From the NCBI GenBank assembly GCA_963827135.1, contig CAWGZX010000004.1:186001-250000 (forward strand): DNA of 64,000 nucleotides. Direction: 5' to 3'. The notes under the pieces were generated by a model, which saw only the letters and a list, made by a program, of their open reading frames with translations, did no database searches and was not told the origin of the DNA. Position numbers and translations under genes: made by a program. Positions 1 through 7,990 of the stretch are shown here, one piece after another (the first letter of the stretch is position 1; each line of letters opens with the position of its first letter). This DNA is from JAJRAN01 sp963827135 (GTDB lineage: Archaea > Thermoplasmatota > Thermoplasmata > Methanomassiliicoccales > UBA472).

Positions 1-847
1 GCGCGATGTTGGCTATCTCGCACAAGTTGCGGCCATAGATGCCGACGGCGCAGAGCTGGTCCTTGACCTTATCGAAGGGGACCTTGACCCTCAGCCCGTC
101 CAGGTGGAGCACGATCGGCGCCGGACGAAGCGACTGCTGCACCAACTCCAGATTCTCGATGCGCTGCTTCACCTCCGCCGGATGCACGAAGAGGGGGTCC
201 TCATCGATCTCCTCCTTCCTTGCTTCCACGACGCGCTGCACCGCCCTTGCGGTCTCCTCCAGCTTGGCTATCTCCTCGGCGCGGCGCATCCTCTCCACCT
301 TACGCCCGATCCCGCAGACCAAAGCCTCGCAGCTCGGCAGCTCGGATATCTCCGGCCCGCAGACGACGGCGACAGGAACCTCGATCTTCTCGAACAAGCG
401 CACCTTGTCCTTGAGGATGCAGTCGGCGAAGTTGCCGAGGACGAACACCGCCGCGTCGTACTCCTCGATGAAGGCCTTCTCGTCGGCGCTGATCTGCGCC
501 GTCTGGCGGCCTTTGCCCCTGGCTAGGCCCATCACCACCGTGATGGCGCCGTACTTGCGCAGGTGCTCGGCGATGTCGCAGATGGGATGCGGCATGTGGT
601 GGCGGCCCAGCGTCGGACCGACCACCGCTATCTCTGTCCCCGCCAAGGGCACCTCGATGAGCTTGCCTCCCAGCTCGCGCGTCTTCGCCTCTATCACCGG
701 CCTATCCTCGGAAGGTATGGCTATGGTGACGGTGATCATGACCTGGATCTGTGTCTTCTGGATGACGAAGCCGCCGATGTCCTCCACCAGCTCGTAGAGC
801 TCGTTGATGCGGTAGACGCCCCCATCGAACATCAGCACCTCATACAT
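1..847 (-). CDS. mmp7: Methanogenesis marker protein 7 (partial, C-terminus beyond window)
   Basis: The minus strand reads openly from an ATG at 847 to the left edge, giving 282 codons that begin MYEVLMFDGGVYRINELYEL. This is the start pattern of methanogenesis marker 7. Known for the family: Mmp7 copurifies with component A3a, the McrC-containing complex that, with the ATPase A2, reductively activates methyl-coenzyme M reductase. Cys residues occur in the visible part (for example ADCIL, VVCGPE, SCEALVCG). The start overlaps the end of mmp17 by 8 bases (ATGTATGA), so it is the last visible gene of the six-gene mmp operon. The 3' end is not visible. Confidence 0.85.
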   Translation of the reverse strand, partial: MYEVLMFDGGVYRINELYELVEDIGGFVIQKTQIQVMITVTIAIPSEDRPVIEAKTRELGGKLIEVPLAGTEIAVVGPTLGRHHMPHPICDIAEHLRKYGAITVVMGLARGKGRQTAQISADEKAFIEEYDAAVFVLGNFADCILKDKVRLFEKIEVPVAVVCGPEISELPSCEALVCGIGRKVERMRRAEEIAKLEETARAVQRVVEARKEEIDEDPLFVHPAEVKQRIENLELVQQSLRPAPIVLHLDGLRVKVPFDKVKDQLCAVGIYGRNLCEIANIA

Positions 848-1454
848 CGCTCTCTTCCTCCTCGTCGTCCACAACCTCTGTGCCTTCGTCCAGGCCTATG
901 CCTTTGACCATCTGATCGTGCGCCCTCTCGCCCATCTGGACGAACTCCTCCTCCATGATGTGCTCGGTGGAGATGATGGTCATGACGTTCTCGTCGAACA
1001 GGTTGTGGCGCACCTTGAAGCCCTCGGGCAGAAGGCGCCAGATGGCGTCCAGTACCTCCTTACGGAGCTCCTCTCCCGGGCTTATCTGGAGAGATTCGAT
1101 CCTCTCTGCGGTGATGCCGTGCGCCAGGATCTCCAAGCGGGATAGCTGCTCGATGCGCTCCCTCCCGAACTGCTTCCAAAGCAGGGCGAGCAGCGGGGGG
1201 GCGTAGGATTCGTTCCTTATGACCAGGTAGGCGTTGCCGTCCCGGTCGCTCACGTCCACGACCTCGCTAACCTTGACCGATGTCCGGGCCTGGCGCATCC
1301 TTACGGTCACGATGAAGAGGTGCTTCTCCGGGTAGATGAGGAGCTTCGCCCCCTCCACGCGGTTCGTCAGTCCGAGGTCGATGAGTATGCGCTCGAACAG
1401 CTCGACGTAGACGTCGTTGCCATACTCCTCCGACCCCTCCACCTGGATGTTCAT
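840..1454 (-). CDS. mmp17: Methanogenesis marker protein 17
   Basis: The gene encodes 204 residues starting MNIQVEGSEEYGNDVYVELF, the length and N-terminus expected of methanogenesis marker 17 (DUF2102 type). Known for the family: Mmp17 is a subunit of the MCR activation complex with McrC, Mmp3 and Mmp7. No membrane segment is visible, so it is presumably cytoplasmic. The C-terminus is strongly acidic (EVVDDEEEESDV). Its start overlaps the stop of mmp15 by 4 bases, and its end overlaps the mmp7 start, so all three are probably translationally coupled. The family call is firm; the exact biochemical role is not established from sequence. Confidence 0.87.
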   Translation of the reverse strand: MNIQVEGSEEYGNDVYVELFERILIDLGLTNRVEGAKLLIYPEKHLFIVTVRMRQARTSVKVSEVVDVSDRDGNAYLVIRNESYAPPLLALLWKQFGRERIEQLSRLEILAHGITAERIESLQISPGEELRKEVLDAIWRLLPEGFKVRHNLFDENVMTIISTEHIMEEEFVQMGERAHDQMVKGIGLDEGTEVVDDEEEESDV

Positions 1455-2683
1455 CTGTGACCCTCTAGGAAGCCCGACGCCAAGAGAGCCGCTCCCGCGG
1501 CCCCAATGTATTGCGAGTTGGGTGGTACGATGGGTTTCTCACCTATCACCTCGCCCACTGCCGACACGAGGCCGGATATCAGGGAGGTCCCTCCCACTTG
1601 TATCACCGGGTGGCGCACGTCGATCTCCTGCAGCTGCTGCTCGTAGACCTGCTCCGCCACGGAATGGCAGGCGGCGGCCGCTACATCCGCTAAGGTGTGT
1701 CCAGAGGCCAGCGAGGTGACCAGGGATTGTATGCCGAAAATGGAGCAGTAGGAGTTCATCTCCACCTTCCTCCAGTCCCCCTGGTCCGCTAGAGCTCCTA
1801 GGTTTGTGATATCCACCTTCAGGCGGCTTGCGGTCATCTCCAGGAACCTGCCGGAGGCGCCGGCGCAGATACCGCCCATTGTGAAGTTGTCAGGGATGCC
1901 GTCACGCACGGTTATCGCCTTGTTGTCCATGCCTCCGATGTCGATAATGGTGGCCTCGCCTTTCTGACGGTCGGCCAGCCAGACGGCTCCCTTGGAGTTG
2001 ACGGTCAGTTCCTCCTGGACTAGGTTGCAGTTCAGTGCCTTACCGATGGTGAATCTTCCGTAACCCGTGACGCCTATTGCCTCGAGCTGATTACGGGTCA
2101 CCCCCGCCTCCGCCAAAGCTTTGTCGAGTGCTTCTTCGGCGCAAACAACGACCTCCCCGGTCCTGTGCCAGAACTTGCCGATGATCTCGTTGTCACGCAT
2201 GATCATGGCCTTTGTCGTAGATGACCCCGAGTCGATGCCCGCGGTCAGGCCCACTTGGCGCTCGCGCGCGAGGAGCTCCTTCCTTTCGACGATGGTGACC
2301 AAGGCCTCCATCCTTGTCAGCAGTTGGCCTGATTTGGTCCTCTCGGTGAACGAGTAGGTGACGACCGGCAAACGCGAATGCTCCTGCACGAAGCGGCGGA
2401 GCTCGTTGCGGATGAGCGCGGCCTCTGCGCAACGGAAGCAGGAGGAGATGAAGACGGCGTCCGCATCGTACTTGCCCTCGGTCACGGCCACGGCCCGGGC
2501 GATCATCAGCTTCAATTGCGCGCTGGTCGGGTTGAAGCCGAACTTGTCTACCGCGGCCTCGATGTCCTTTGCCTCCACGTCCGGATAGACCATCTTGGCG
2601 CCCACGGTGCTGGCTGCCTTATCTATCTCCGACTGCACGCCCGAGTACTCGGTGCCGCAGGACAGCTGGGCCACCTTGATCAT
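1451..2683 (-). CDS. mmp15: Methanogenesis marker protein 15, BadF/BadG-type ATPase
   Basis: This 410-residue protein belongs to the ASKHA/BadF-BadG activase superfamily as found in methanogenesis marker 15. A Cys-containing N-terminal part (ISSCFRCAEA) precedes the ATPase fold, whose phosphate-binding loops are visible as GIDSGSSTTKAM near residue 150 and IDIGGMDNKA near residue 245. The segment GGICAGASGRF near residue 280 resembles the cluster-binding Cys region of 2-hydroxyacyl-CoA dehydratase activators. A role in ATP-driven low-potential electron transfer linked to MCR is plausible but inferred. It overlaps mmp5 upstream as ATGA. Length fits the family and no key ATPase motif is missing. 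Confidence 0.9.
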   Translation of the reverse strand: MIKVAQLSCGTEYSGVQSEIDKAASTVGAKMVYPDVEAKDIEAAVDKFGFNPTSAQLKLMIARAVAVTEGKYDADAVFISSCFRCAEAALIRNELRRFVQEHSRLPVVTYSFTERTKSGQLLTRMEALVTIVERKELLARERQVGLTAGIDSGSSTTKAMIMRDNEIIGKFWHRTGEVVVCAEEALDKALAEAGVTRNQLEAIGVTGYGRFTIGKALNCNLVQEELTVNSKGAVWLADRQKGEATIIDIGGMDNKAITVRDGIPDNFTMGGICAGASGRFLEMTASRLKVDITNLGALADQGDWRKVEMNSYCSIFGIQSLVTSLASGHTLADVAAAACHSVAEQVYEQQLQEIDVRHPVIQVGGTSLISGLVSAVGEVIGEKPIVPPNSQYIGAAGAALLASGFLEGHR

Positions 2684-3114
2684 TTCAGACCCTCCAGGAA
2701 CTCCTTGATCTTGGCCACCATGACCTTGGCCTCCTCCTCATTGGTTGGATAGCGAACCACGATGAACGGGATCTTCCTCTTCCTGATGTAGTAGCGGACC
2801 ATCTCGTCGGTGCGGTGGCAACCCACGCAGCCGAACTCGAAGGGCGCTTCATCCATGATAATGGCGGCGTCCGCCTGGTCCACCAGCGGCCCCCAGACAG
2901 CGAGCCTTCCCCGTATGCCCGAGGGGACCTCGATGCCCGCGTACTTCAAGCCCTTCTTGACGTCCTCGGGGGTGACGTTGACCGGCGGCGACTCGATCTC
3001 CGGGTTAACGACCCTCTCGTGAATCGCTCCCATGAGGCTGAGCGGCTCGTGGCCATACCTCTCAACCAGGTCGAACAGGATCAGGCTGTTGGGCGGGACT
3101 ATGAATACCTTCAT
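2680..3114 (-). CDS. mmp5: Methanogenesis marker protein 5
   Basis: The 144-residue product begins MKVFIVPPNSLILFDLVERY and carries the family hallmark FEFGCVGCHRTDEMVRYYI near residue 95, with a CxxC pair. This matches methanogenesis marker 5. Its function is not known. It lies third in the operon between mmp6 and mmp15, overlapping both neighbours by 4 bases, which implies translational coupling with the MCR-activation genes. The protein is soluble, with no signal peptide. Confidence 0.87.
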   Translation of the reverse strand: MKVFIVPPNSLILFDLVERYGHEPLSLMGAIHERVVNPEIESPPVNVTPEDVKKGLKYAGIEVPSGIRGRLAVWGPLVDQADAAIIMDEAPFEFGCVGCHRTDEMVRYYIRKRKIPFIVVRYPTNEEEAKVMVAKIKEFLEGLK

Positions 3115-3536
3115 TTCGACACCTCATCGATTATCTCCTTGAGCCTCTTGACCGGCAGCTTCTGGGGACGGGGGACCTCGCATACCTTCTCGTTCCTCTC
3201 GGCGGCGGTGACGCCCTTGTCCACCAGCCTCAGGCACTCCCATTCCTTCTCCAGCTGGGTGAAGCCTGGCCTGGAGCCGTGATGCGCCCTGCATCTCCTC
3301 GTGTCCCCGATGGGGAACCCACGGACCTTGGTGAATATTCGATCGGGATCGAGCTTGCGGATGGCGGCGAGCGCCTTGCTCATTTCCTCCCTGCTACCCT
3401 CGATCATCGCCCCGTAGCAGGTCTCCTTGACGGTGATCTCCAGACTGAGGGAATGCACCAATCTGGTCACCTGGTCCGGGGTCACGGAAGACGATGGCGA
3501 GATGACGATCATCCTGGTCTCGAACTCCTTGGCCAT
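3111..3536 (-). CDS. mmp6: Methanogenesis marker protein 6
   Basis: This 141-residue protein begins MAKEFETRMIVISPSSSVTP and contains TKVRGFPIGDTRRCRAHHGS around residues 90-109, typical of methanogenesis marker 6. The Cys/His-containing stretch could bind a metal, but that is inference. Function is unknown. The gene starts one base after the mmp3 stop and overlaps mmp5. Length fits the family with an added charged C-terminal tail. Confidence 0.85.
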   Translation of the reverse strand: MAKEFETRMIVISPSSSVTPDQVTRLVHSLSLEITVKETCYGAMIEGSREEMSKALAAIRKLDPDRIFTKVRGFPIGDTRRCRAHHGSRPGFTQLEKEWECLRLVDKGVTAAERNEKVCEVPRPQKLPVKRLKEIIDEVSK

Positions 3537-3537
3537 T

Positions 3538-5172
3538 CTAGTCCTCCTTGCTGTTCATTCTCTTGCTCTTCGACGATTTGGCCTTGGCAGGCTTGGCCTT
3601 GGTATTGGCCTCGGCGGTCCTCCGCCTGGTGACCTTCTTAGCAGGGACGGAGACCTCCTTGACCTCGCGGAGATAGATGATATCCCCCTCCTTCAGGTCG
3701 CGCATCAGCGTCCCTAGGTCGCTCAGCACCTTGCCCGCGAGATTGGTGCCGTAGGGCTCCTCGCCCGTGGGCCCGAACTCATCGCTCTCCTGCAGGCGGA
3801 TGCCGATGAGCCCGCGGTTGGGCCGGGACATGTTGGTCACGCCCAGGTCCCCCTTCAAGACCATCTTCTTGAACTCGTTCTCAGGAACGAGGTGGCCGGC
3901 CTCCGAGTAGTTGCCATCGAACGTCACCATGGGCATGTCCTCGAAGGTGAAGTGCACCTTCAAGGTCCCGATCGGCTTGTGGCTCAGCCCCATCATCTTC
4001 CTAAGGTAGCGGGCGGTCTGGAAGGCCTTGTCCTCGTAGATGGTGATGTCGTTCACCTTCTCCGGACGGACGCCGAAGGTCTCGATCTCCGGTTCGTTGA
4101 GCGCTTCCATGGTCAGCTCTGGCTCCTGCTCCACGATAATGGCGTCATCCTCCACGTCGCCCTTACGGACCTGCCTTAGACCGAAGGCCTCCAAGGCCTT
4201 CGCCCCCTGGGCCTGGGTCATGCCGATGACCATGACGCGCGAAGGGTCTGTGACCGCGGTCAGGAGGGAATTCGCAGGTGCCAGCCTGAGCAGTTCGAAG
4301 CCCGATGTCACCGTGCCCACCATAGTATGGAAGCTGGATATCTGCCTCCTGGTCTTGTATATGTAGACCCGGCCCATGCCAGCGCCCTCGTGGCGGACCG
4401 TCACCACCCCAGGCTCCCTGATGGTCGGGGTCTCCGCGACCAGGCTCACGTCCAAGTTCTTGGAGCAGGCGGAATAGCTCTCAGTGCGGTCCGTGATCGG
4501 GAGTACGCCCTTCTCCGTGAGCACCAGGAGATGCTCGGAGTTCACGGGGGAGCCCTTCTCCAACTTGATGCCGACGAAGGTCTCCACCGACATCCCATCC
4601 TCGAGCTTCTGGTCGAGGTCGTCGGTAAGCATGGCGTTCTTCTCGGTGACCTCCTCTACCACTGGGACGATGTCCGTGATCTGCTCGCCCTCCCGAAGAT
4701 CGGAGAGGATGTGCCTGCCCCGGGTGATCTTCCCAAAGACCGCGCCTGCCGCGCCATATACACCCTCGTGGTTTAGGCGCGAGATCATGATGTAAGAGGA
4801 TTTGGAATCGAATCCCCCTAGGGCGAAGAAGCACTCGAACTTGCCGTAGCTGGCCTTCTCACGGCTGACCTCGATCTGGGTGGGGAAGGACCCGATGGCG
4901 GTCACCTTGCTGGTCTGCCATCTCACCCCCTTGCCTTTGATATCGCTTATCAGCTCGCGGAAGAGCGAGGCATATTTGCTATCGTTCAGGCGTAGCCCGA
5001 TCGGTCCCTTGGGGGTGACCAGCTCGAACTCGTCCGTCTCCTTTTTGATGGACTCGCTTGGTCTGATGACCGCCAAGAGCGAGCCGGGCTCATAGGGCTG
5101 CGCCTTGATGACCTCAGAGAGAGTGGCCGGGGCTCCTGCCTCGACCTCCGAACCGTTGACAATTATCTTCAT
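3538..5172 (-). CDS. mmp3: Methanogenesis marker protein 3, first gene of mmp operon
   Basis: From ATG at 5172 the product is 544 residues starting MKIIVNGSEVEAGAPATLSE, the usual Mmp3 start. A further ATG at 5187 adds five residues, but a TATA-like box at 5200-5207 places the transcript start near 5175-5180, so the inner start is preferred. Known for the family: Mmp3 is part of the A3a MCR activation complex; it has an N-terminal ubiquitin-like/TGS-type part and a cyclophilin-like part. The last 45 residues are a Lys/Arg-rich tail (RRRTAEANTKAKPAKAKSSK), possibly a lineage extension. The stop is TAG. The IS-like element ends only about 15 bases upstream of its TATA box. Confidence 0.88.
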   Translation of the reverse strand: MKIIVNGSEVEAGAPATLSEVIKAQPYEPGSLLAVIRPSESIKKETDEFELVTPKGPIGLRLNDSKYASLFRELISDIKGKGVRWQTSKVTAIGSFPTQIEVSREKASYGKFECFFALGGFDSKSSYIMISRLNHEGVYGAAGAVFGKITRGRHILSDLREGEQITDIVPVVEEVTEKNAMLTDDLDQKLEDGMSVETFVGIKLEKGSPVNSEHLLVLTEKGVLPITDRTESYSACSKNLDVSLVAETPTIREPGVVTVRHEGAGMGRVYIYKTRRQISSFHTMVGTVTSGFELLRLAPANSLLTAVTDPSRVMVIGMTQAQGAKALEAFGLRQVRKGDVEDDAIIVEQEPELTMEALNEPEIETFGVRPEKVNDITIYEDKAFQTARYLRKMMGLSHKPIGTLKVHFTFEDMPMVTFDGNYSEAGHLVPENEFKKMVLKGDLGVTNMSRPNRGLIGIRLQESDEFGPTGEEPYGTNLAGKVLSDLGTLMRDLKEGDIIYLREVKEVSVPAKKVTRRRTAEANTKAKPAKAKSSKSKRMNSKED

Positions 5173-5199
5173 CTGGCAGCGGTTCATCGGCCCTAGCCC

Positions 5200-5207
5200 T
5201 TAAAAGA
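5200..5207 (-). promoter_or_regulatory. TATA-like box of the mmp3-6-5-15-17-7 operon
   Basis: On the minus strand the sequence reads CTTTTAAGGG about 28-35 bases upstream of the preferred mmp3 ATG (5172). This spacing suits a near-leaderless archaeal transcript. The TnpB element's left inverted repeat begins at 5223, so anything upstream of the TFB site in the ancestral promoter has been displaced by the insertion. Confidence 0.45.
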
Positions 5208-5222
5208 CTTTTCTTAGCCTCT

Positions 5223-5239
5223 GCTTTGCACCTAAAGTC
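5223..5239 (+). repeat. Left terminal inverted repeat of TnpB element
   Basis: GCTTTGCACCTAAAGTC is the exact reverse complement of 6550-6566. It lies 55 bases upstream of the assigned tnpB start. Confidence 0.8.
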
Positions 5240-5293
5240 CGAAGGCTGATAGTACTCAATGATTCGAAGGACCTCTGGGTCATCCTATAGTTC

Positions 5294-6544
5294 GTGCCCT
5301 CGATCCGTCGCAGCCTCTCCTGCGAGCTCGCCTCCCCTCTTCCACCGGAGGTGAGACTCCTGATGCAGGACTTCAGGCTGATGGTGAACAGGAGCGTCCG
5401 CTTCGCCTTGGAGAACGATTTGACCGCGAAAGGCTCTCTCGTGAAGTTCGCGCAGACCTTAGCGAAGCAATATCACGTCAACTTCCAGCATACGAGGACA
5501 GCCACCGAGGTGGCCCTCTCCCTCGTAAAGGGGCATCGGAGGAATCTTAGGAAGGGGAAGTAGTGCAAGGTGCCGTATGTCTACAGGCCGTTCCTGCGAG
5601 CGGACGATTCGACCTTCCATGTTTCTATGGAGAATTTCCATGTTCGTCTTTCAATACGAGCAGGCGAATGGTCTGGCTTCGATATGAAGCTCTCTTTGTA
5701 CCACCTCAATGTGCTGGCCTCGGGGAAGGTCAAGCAGCTCGTCCTCAACGAGAAAAGGGCGGTCCTCGTGATCGAGAAGCAGGCGCCAGAGCCATATGTT
5801 CCCGCATCGATCATTGCGCTCGATACGAACGAGCGTTCTTTGGACGGCGTCTCGCTCTCCGCCTCCGAAGGCACGCCGATCTCCATTCCCTTCCCAGAGG
5901 TCTCCACCGTGCAGCATCGCCACTTCGTCCGGCGGAGGAAGATGGCAAGGAAGAAGCGACGCGATCGACGAATCATGAGGAAGCTCCTCTCTAAGGAGGG
6001 CAAGAGGGAGCATGATCGGGTGTCTCAGCGATTGCATCTTGTCAGCAAGGGCCTGGTGGAGGCAGCTGAAGAGGCACAGGCCGCGATCGTCCTCGAGGAC
6101 CTGCGCCTGCCCAAAGGGGGCGGGAGAGGGCCGAGGATGCGACGCCGGCTCTCCTCCTGGCCTCAGCGAGAGCTGCACCATCAGATCGAGTACAAGGCGG
6201 AGGAGAGAGGCGTCCCGATGATCAAAGTGGATCCTCGAAACACGAGCAAGACCTGCCCGAGATGTGGCGAGATCAAAGAACGCCGAAGCAGGGTGGGCCG
6301 GGTGTTCGTCTGCGACAAGTGCGGCTGGCGGATGGACCGCCAGCTAAACGCCGGGCTGAACATATGCCAAACCGTTCTCGCCGAGCCCCAGGATGGGGCG
6401 ATGAGGCGGGGGCTAGGGGGTCTCAGGCTTGACCCCGACGCCCTGACCGATGATGCGATGATCCTCCTCTACGCCCTGGGTAACGCCAGGGCGCACGGGG
6501 TGAGCGGAAGGTCAGGGAGCACCGGAAGGGTTCGCCATCAATAA
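5294..6544 (+). CDS. tnpB: TnpB (IS605 OrfB-like RNA-guided nuclease family) with in-frame amber codon
   Basis: A single frame of 417 codons from GTG 5294 to TAA 6542 encodes a TnpB, but is interrupted by TAG at 5561-5563 (codon 90), inside KGK-TAG-CKVPYVYRPF. Both sides match the family: N-terminal part (PLPPEVRLLMQDFRLMVNRS), RuvC-I Asp in IIALDTNE (about D177), RuvC-II Glu in IVLEDLRL (about E268), zinc finger CPRCG...CDKCG, and DRQLNAGLNI. In many TnpBs the last motif is DRDxNAA, where the second Asp is the third RuvC residue; here it is Gln (about Q350). The amber codon could be pyrrolysine, suppressed at low level, or simply inactivating. No TnpA partner is present. Confidence 0.8.
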
Positions 6545-6566
6545 ATGCCGACTTTAGGTGCAAAGC
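6473..6566 (+). ncRNA. Candidate omega-RNA (reRNA) 3' scaffold of TnpB element
   Basis: TnpB guide RNAs in characterised elements overlap the 3' end of tnpB and run to the right element end. Here a clear hairpin (GCCCTGG at 6473-6479 with CCAGGGC at 6486-6492, 6-nt loop) lies in the last codons of tnpB, followed by the right inverted repeat at 6550-6566. Bases beyond 6566 would be the guide if the element end is the boundary. The 5' limit is unknown. This is inference from position and structure only. Confidence 0.35.
6550..6566 (+). repeat. Right terminal inverted repeat of TnpB element
   Basis: GACTTTAGGTGCAAAGC is the exact reverse complement of 5223-5239. It starts 5 bases after the tnpB stop. 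Confidence 0.8.
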
Positions 6567-6663
6567 CCTTAGCCCCGATGTCAATGAGGAAGTAACTGTC
6601 CTCGATGGGTCAAAAAGAGGTGGTTCATCTCCTATCAGAGTCCTGGGCGCCAATCCTTTAACT

Positions 6664-7260
6664 ATGAAGATATGCGTTAAGCCTACAATGGACCGCGAGA
6701 AGGTCTTGGCCAGCGTAAAGGAGAAGGTGGAATCGCTCCCTGGAATCATCGCATTCCAGTACCTGGACGCCGAGTGGAGGAAGGGCATAATCGACCTGGA
6801 GAGGGAGGCTGAATCCAATGGAGCCTGTGGAGGGTTGATGCCCTTCACCAATAGGGGAGTCTGGTTGGCCTTCGACCGCGAGGTGCAGTTCGTCATCGTG
6901 GCCTCTAGCGACTCAATCCTGCTCGGGGACAGCGAGCAATTGGTCCATATCGAGGACCAGAAGGGGCAGATCGTTGGGGAGTGGATCGGAGCGAGGCGGC
7001 TGGAGGAACTCCAGGGAAGGAATGACGTCTGTTTCCTTAGCAGCGACTTCGTTCTCTATTCTGGCGTGGAGATCGCGGGCGAGCCTTTCTTCGTCCTTCC
7101 GGACATCGATTTTCCTTATCTGAACGGATTGGATGGCGTGAAGGAAGTGGCCTCTGGCAGTGTTTCCACTCTAGCTGACGACCATATACGCGAAAGGCTA
7201 GGGCATTCGCAGACCAAGCATTGGACGCACCTGGTCGGGTTCAATATCGAAAAGCAATAG
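6664..7260 (+). CDS. Hypothetical protein, paralogue of the gene at 11512
   Basis: I do not recognise this 198-residue soluble protein. Its C-terminal half aligns by eye with the product of 11512-12063: CFLSSDFVLYSGVEIAGEPF and VLPDIDFPYLNGLDGVKEVA here correspond to IFLSQDFIVYTDRMPKTKEM and VMPPVSFPEVAALSGVRNVV there. There is no membrane segment, signal peptide or Cys motif. The first ATG (6664) is used; an ATG at 6688 is an alternative. It lies between the TnpB element and the convergent mcrC gene, so both family members flank MCR genes. A role tied to MCR or cofactor handling is only suggested by position. Confidence 0.7.
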   Translation: MKICVKPTMDREKVLASVKEKVESLPGIIAFQYLDAEWRKGIIDLEREAESNGACGGLMPFTNRGVWLAFDREVQFVIVASSDSILLGDSEQLVHIEDQKGQIVGEWIGARRLEELQGRNDVCFLSSDFVLYSGVEIAGEPFFVLPDIDFPYLNGLDGVKEVASGSVSTLADDHIRERLGHSQTKHWTHLVGFNIEKQ

Positions 7261-7285
7261 CTCGAAGCTAGTGCAATTAACTTAA

Positions 7286-7990
7286 TCAATTGCTTGATTC
7301 CTGGGCTTTCTCTTCTGTGACCGTGAGCCTGCCCGAGAAGGCTGGAGATCTGGCGGCAAGACTTTGGGGTGCATCTATGGGGGCGGTGGGCATGTGCTTC
7401 TTCAACTTGGAGATTATCTCGTCCAGCTTGTTCTGGGGACAGGTCACGCCCCGGACTACGCCGTTGACTATCTCGACGATCGTGCCCTTGGTGCCGACCT
7501 CTTCTGGCCTGGGCATCACCACGCGGGTCTTGACCCCGATGCGGGCGAAGTCCTCGAAATCGACTGGGGATTGGCAAACGACGATGGCGGGCATGTCGAC
7601 GTTGCGGAGGATCAGGCGCGCCTTGTAGACGATGTGGTTCTTTACGTTGCCGAGGTGGATGATGGCGATCTTGAACTGCTGGATGCGCCGTATCTCTATC
7701 TCATCCAGGCCGAAGATAGAACCGGTGGAGACGTCCGGAGCGTCGTGGGGGACGCCGCTTCCAGCATTTATGACGATCACGGAGGTGTCTATGCCCTCCT
7801 CCCGTAGAGCATATGTTATCTCGCAGACTGGCTTGGTGATGTGCCTCTTTCCTGGCCCCATGGCTATGGCCACCACGTCCCTGCCCGACTCCGAAATCGT
7901 GGCCCTTTGGGCCATTCCGCCTCCGACCCCGAGGCCCTTGGACTCGCGGCACTCGACGACCTTGGTGTGGCGACCGATCTGCTCCTTCAC
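7286..7990 (-). CDS. mcrC: Methyl-coenzyme M reductase operon protein C
   Basis: The 234-residue product shows the McrC pattern: KVVECRESKGLGVGGGMAQR near the N-terminus, VVAIAMGPGKRHITKPVCEI, and VINAGSGVPHDAP near residue 75. Known for the family: McrC is the core of component A3a, which binds MCR and with AtwA drives ATP-dependent reduction of F430 Ni. The start is GTG, overlapping the atwA stop as GTGA, so the two are coupled. The C-terminus after about residue 200 is a non-conserved extension. Unlike classical mcrBDCGA operons, mcrC here is separated from the structural genes by about 5 kb. Confidence 0.92.
   Translation of the reverse strand: MKEQIGRHTKVVECRESKGLGVGGGMAQRATISESGRDVVAIAMGPGKRHITKPVCEITYALREEGIDTSVIVINAGSGVPHDAPDVSTGSIFGLDEIEIRRIQQFKIAIIHLGNVKNHIVYKARLILRNVDMPAIVVCQSPVDFEDFARIGVKTRVVMPRPEEVGTKGTIVEIVNGVVRGVTCPQNKLDEIISKLKKHMPTAPIDAPQSLAARSPAFSGRLTVTEEKAQESSN

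Larger units (their letters stand above)
5223..6566 (+). mobile_element. TnpB-bearing insertion element with 17-bp inverted ends
   Basis: A 1344-bp segment carries one tnpB gene and is bounded by perfect 17-bp inverted repeats at 5223-5239 and 6550-6566. A candidate 7-bp direct repeat, CTTAGCC, lies just outside at 5213-5219 and 6568-6574, though its offset from the ends differs (3 versus 1 base). Typical IS200/IS605 or IS607 elements, the usual carriers of tnpB, do not have terminal inverted repeats. The element may therefore be a MITE-like or other vehicle carrying tnpB as a passenger, mobilised in trans. No TnpA or other transposase is present. It separates the divergent mmp3 operon and the gene at 6664. 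Confidence 0.7.

Noticed and set aside
3538..3540. Read-through of the mmp3 TAG stop
   Set aside because: The sequence after it runs into mmp6 in another frame without conserved content, and TAG ends several other genes here.
5651..6181. Minus-strand frame within the TnpB element
   Set aside because: Antisense of tnpB; not a TnpA transposase and has no HUH or serine-recombinase motif.
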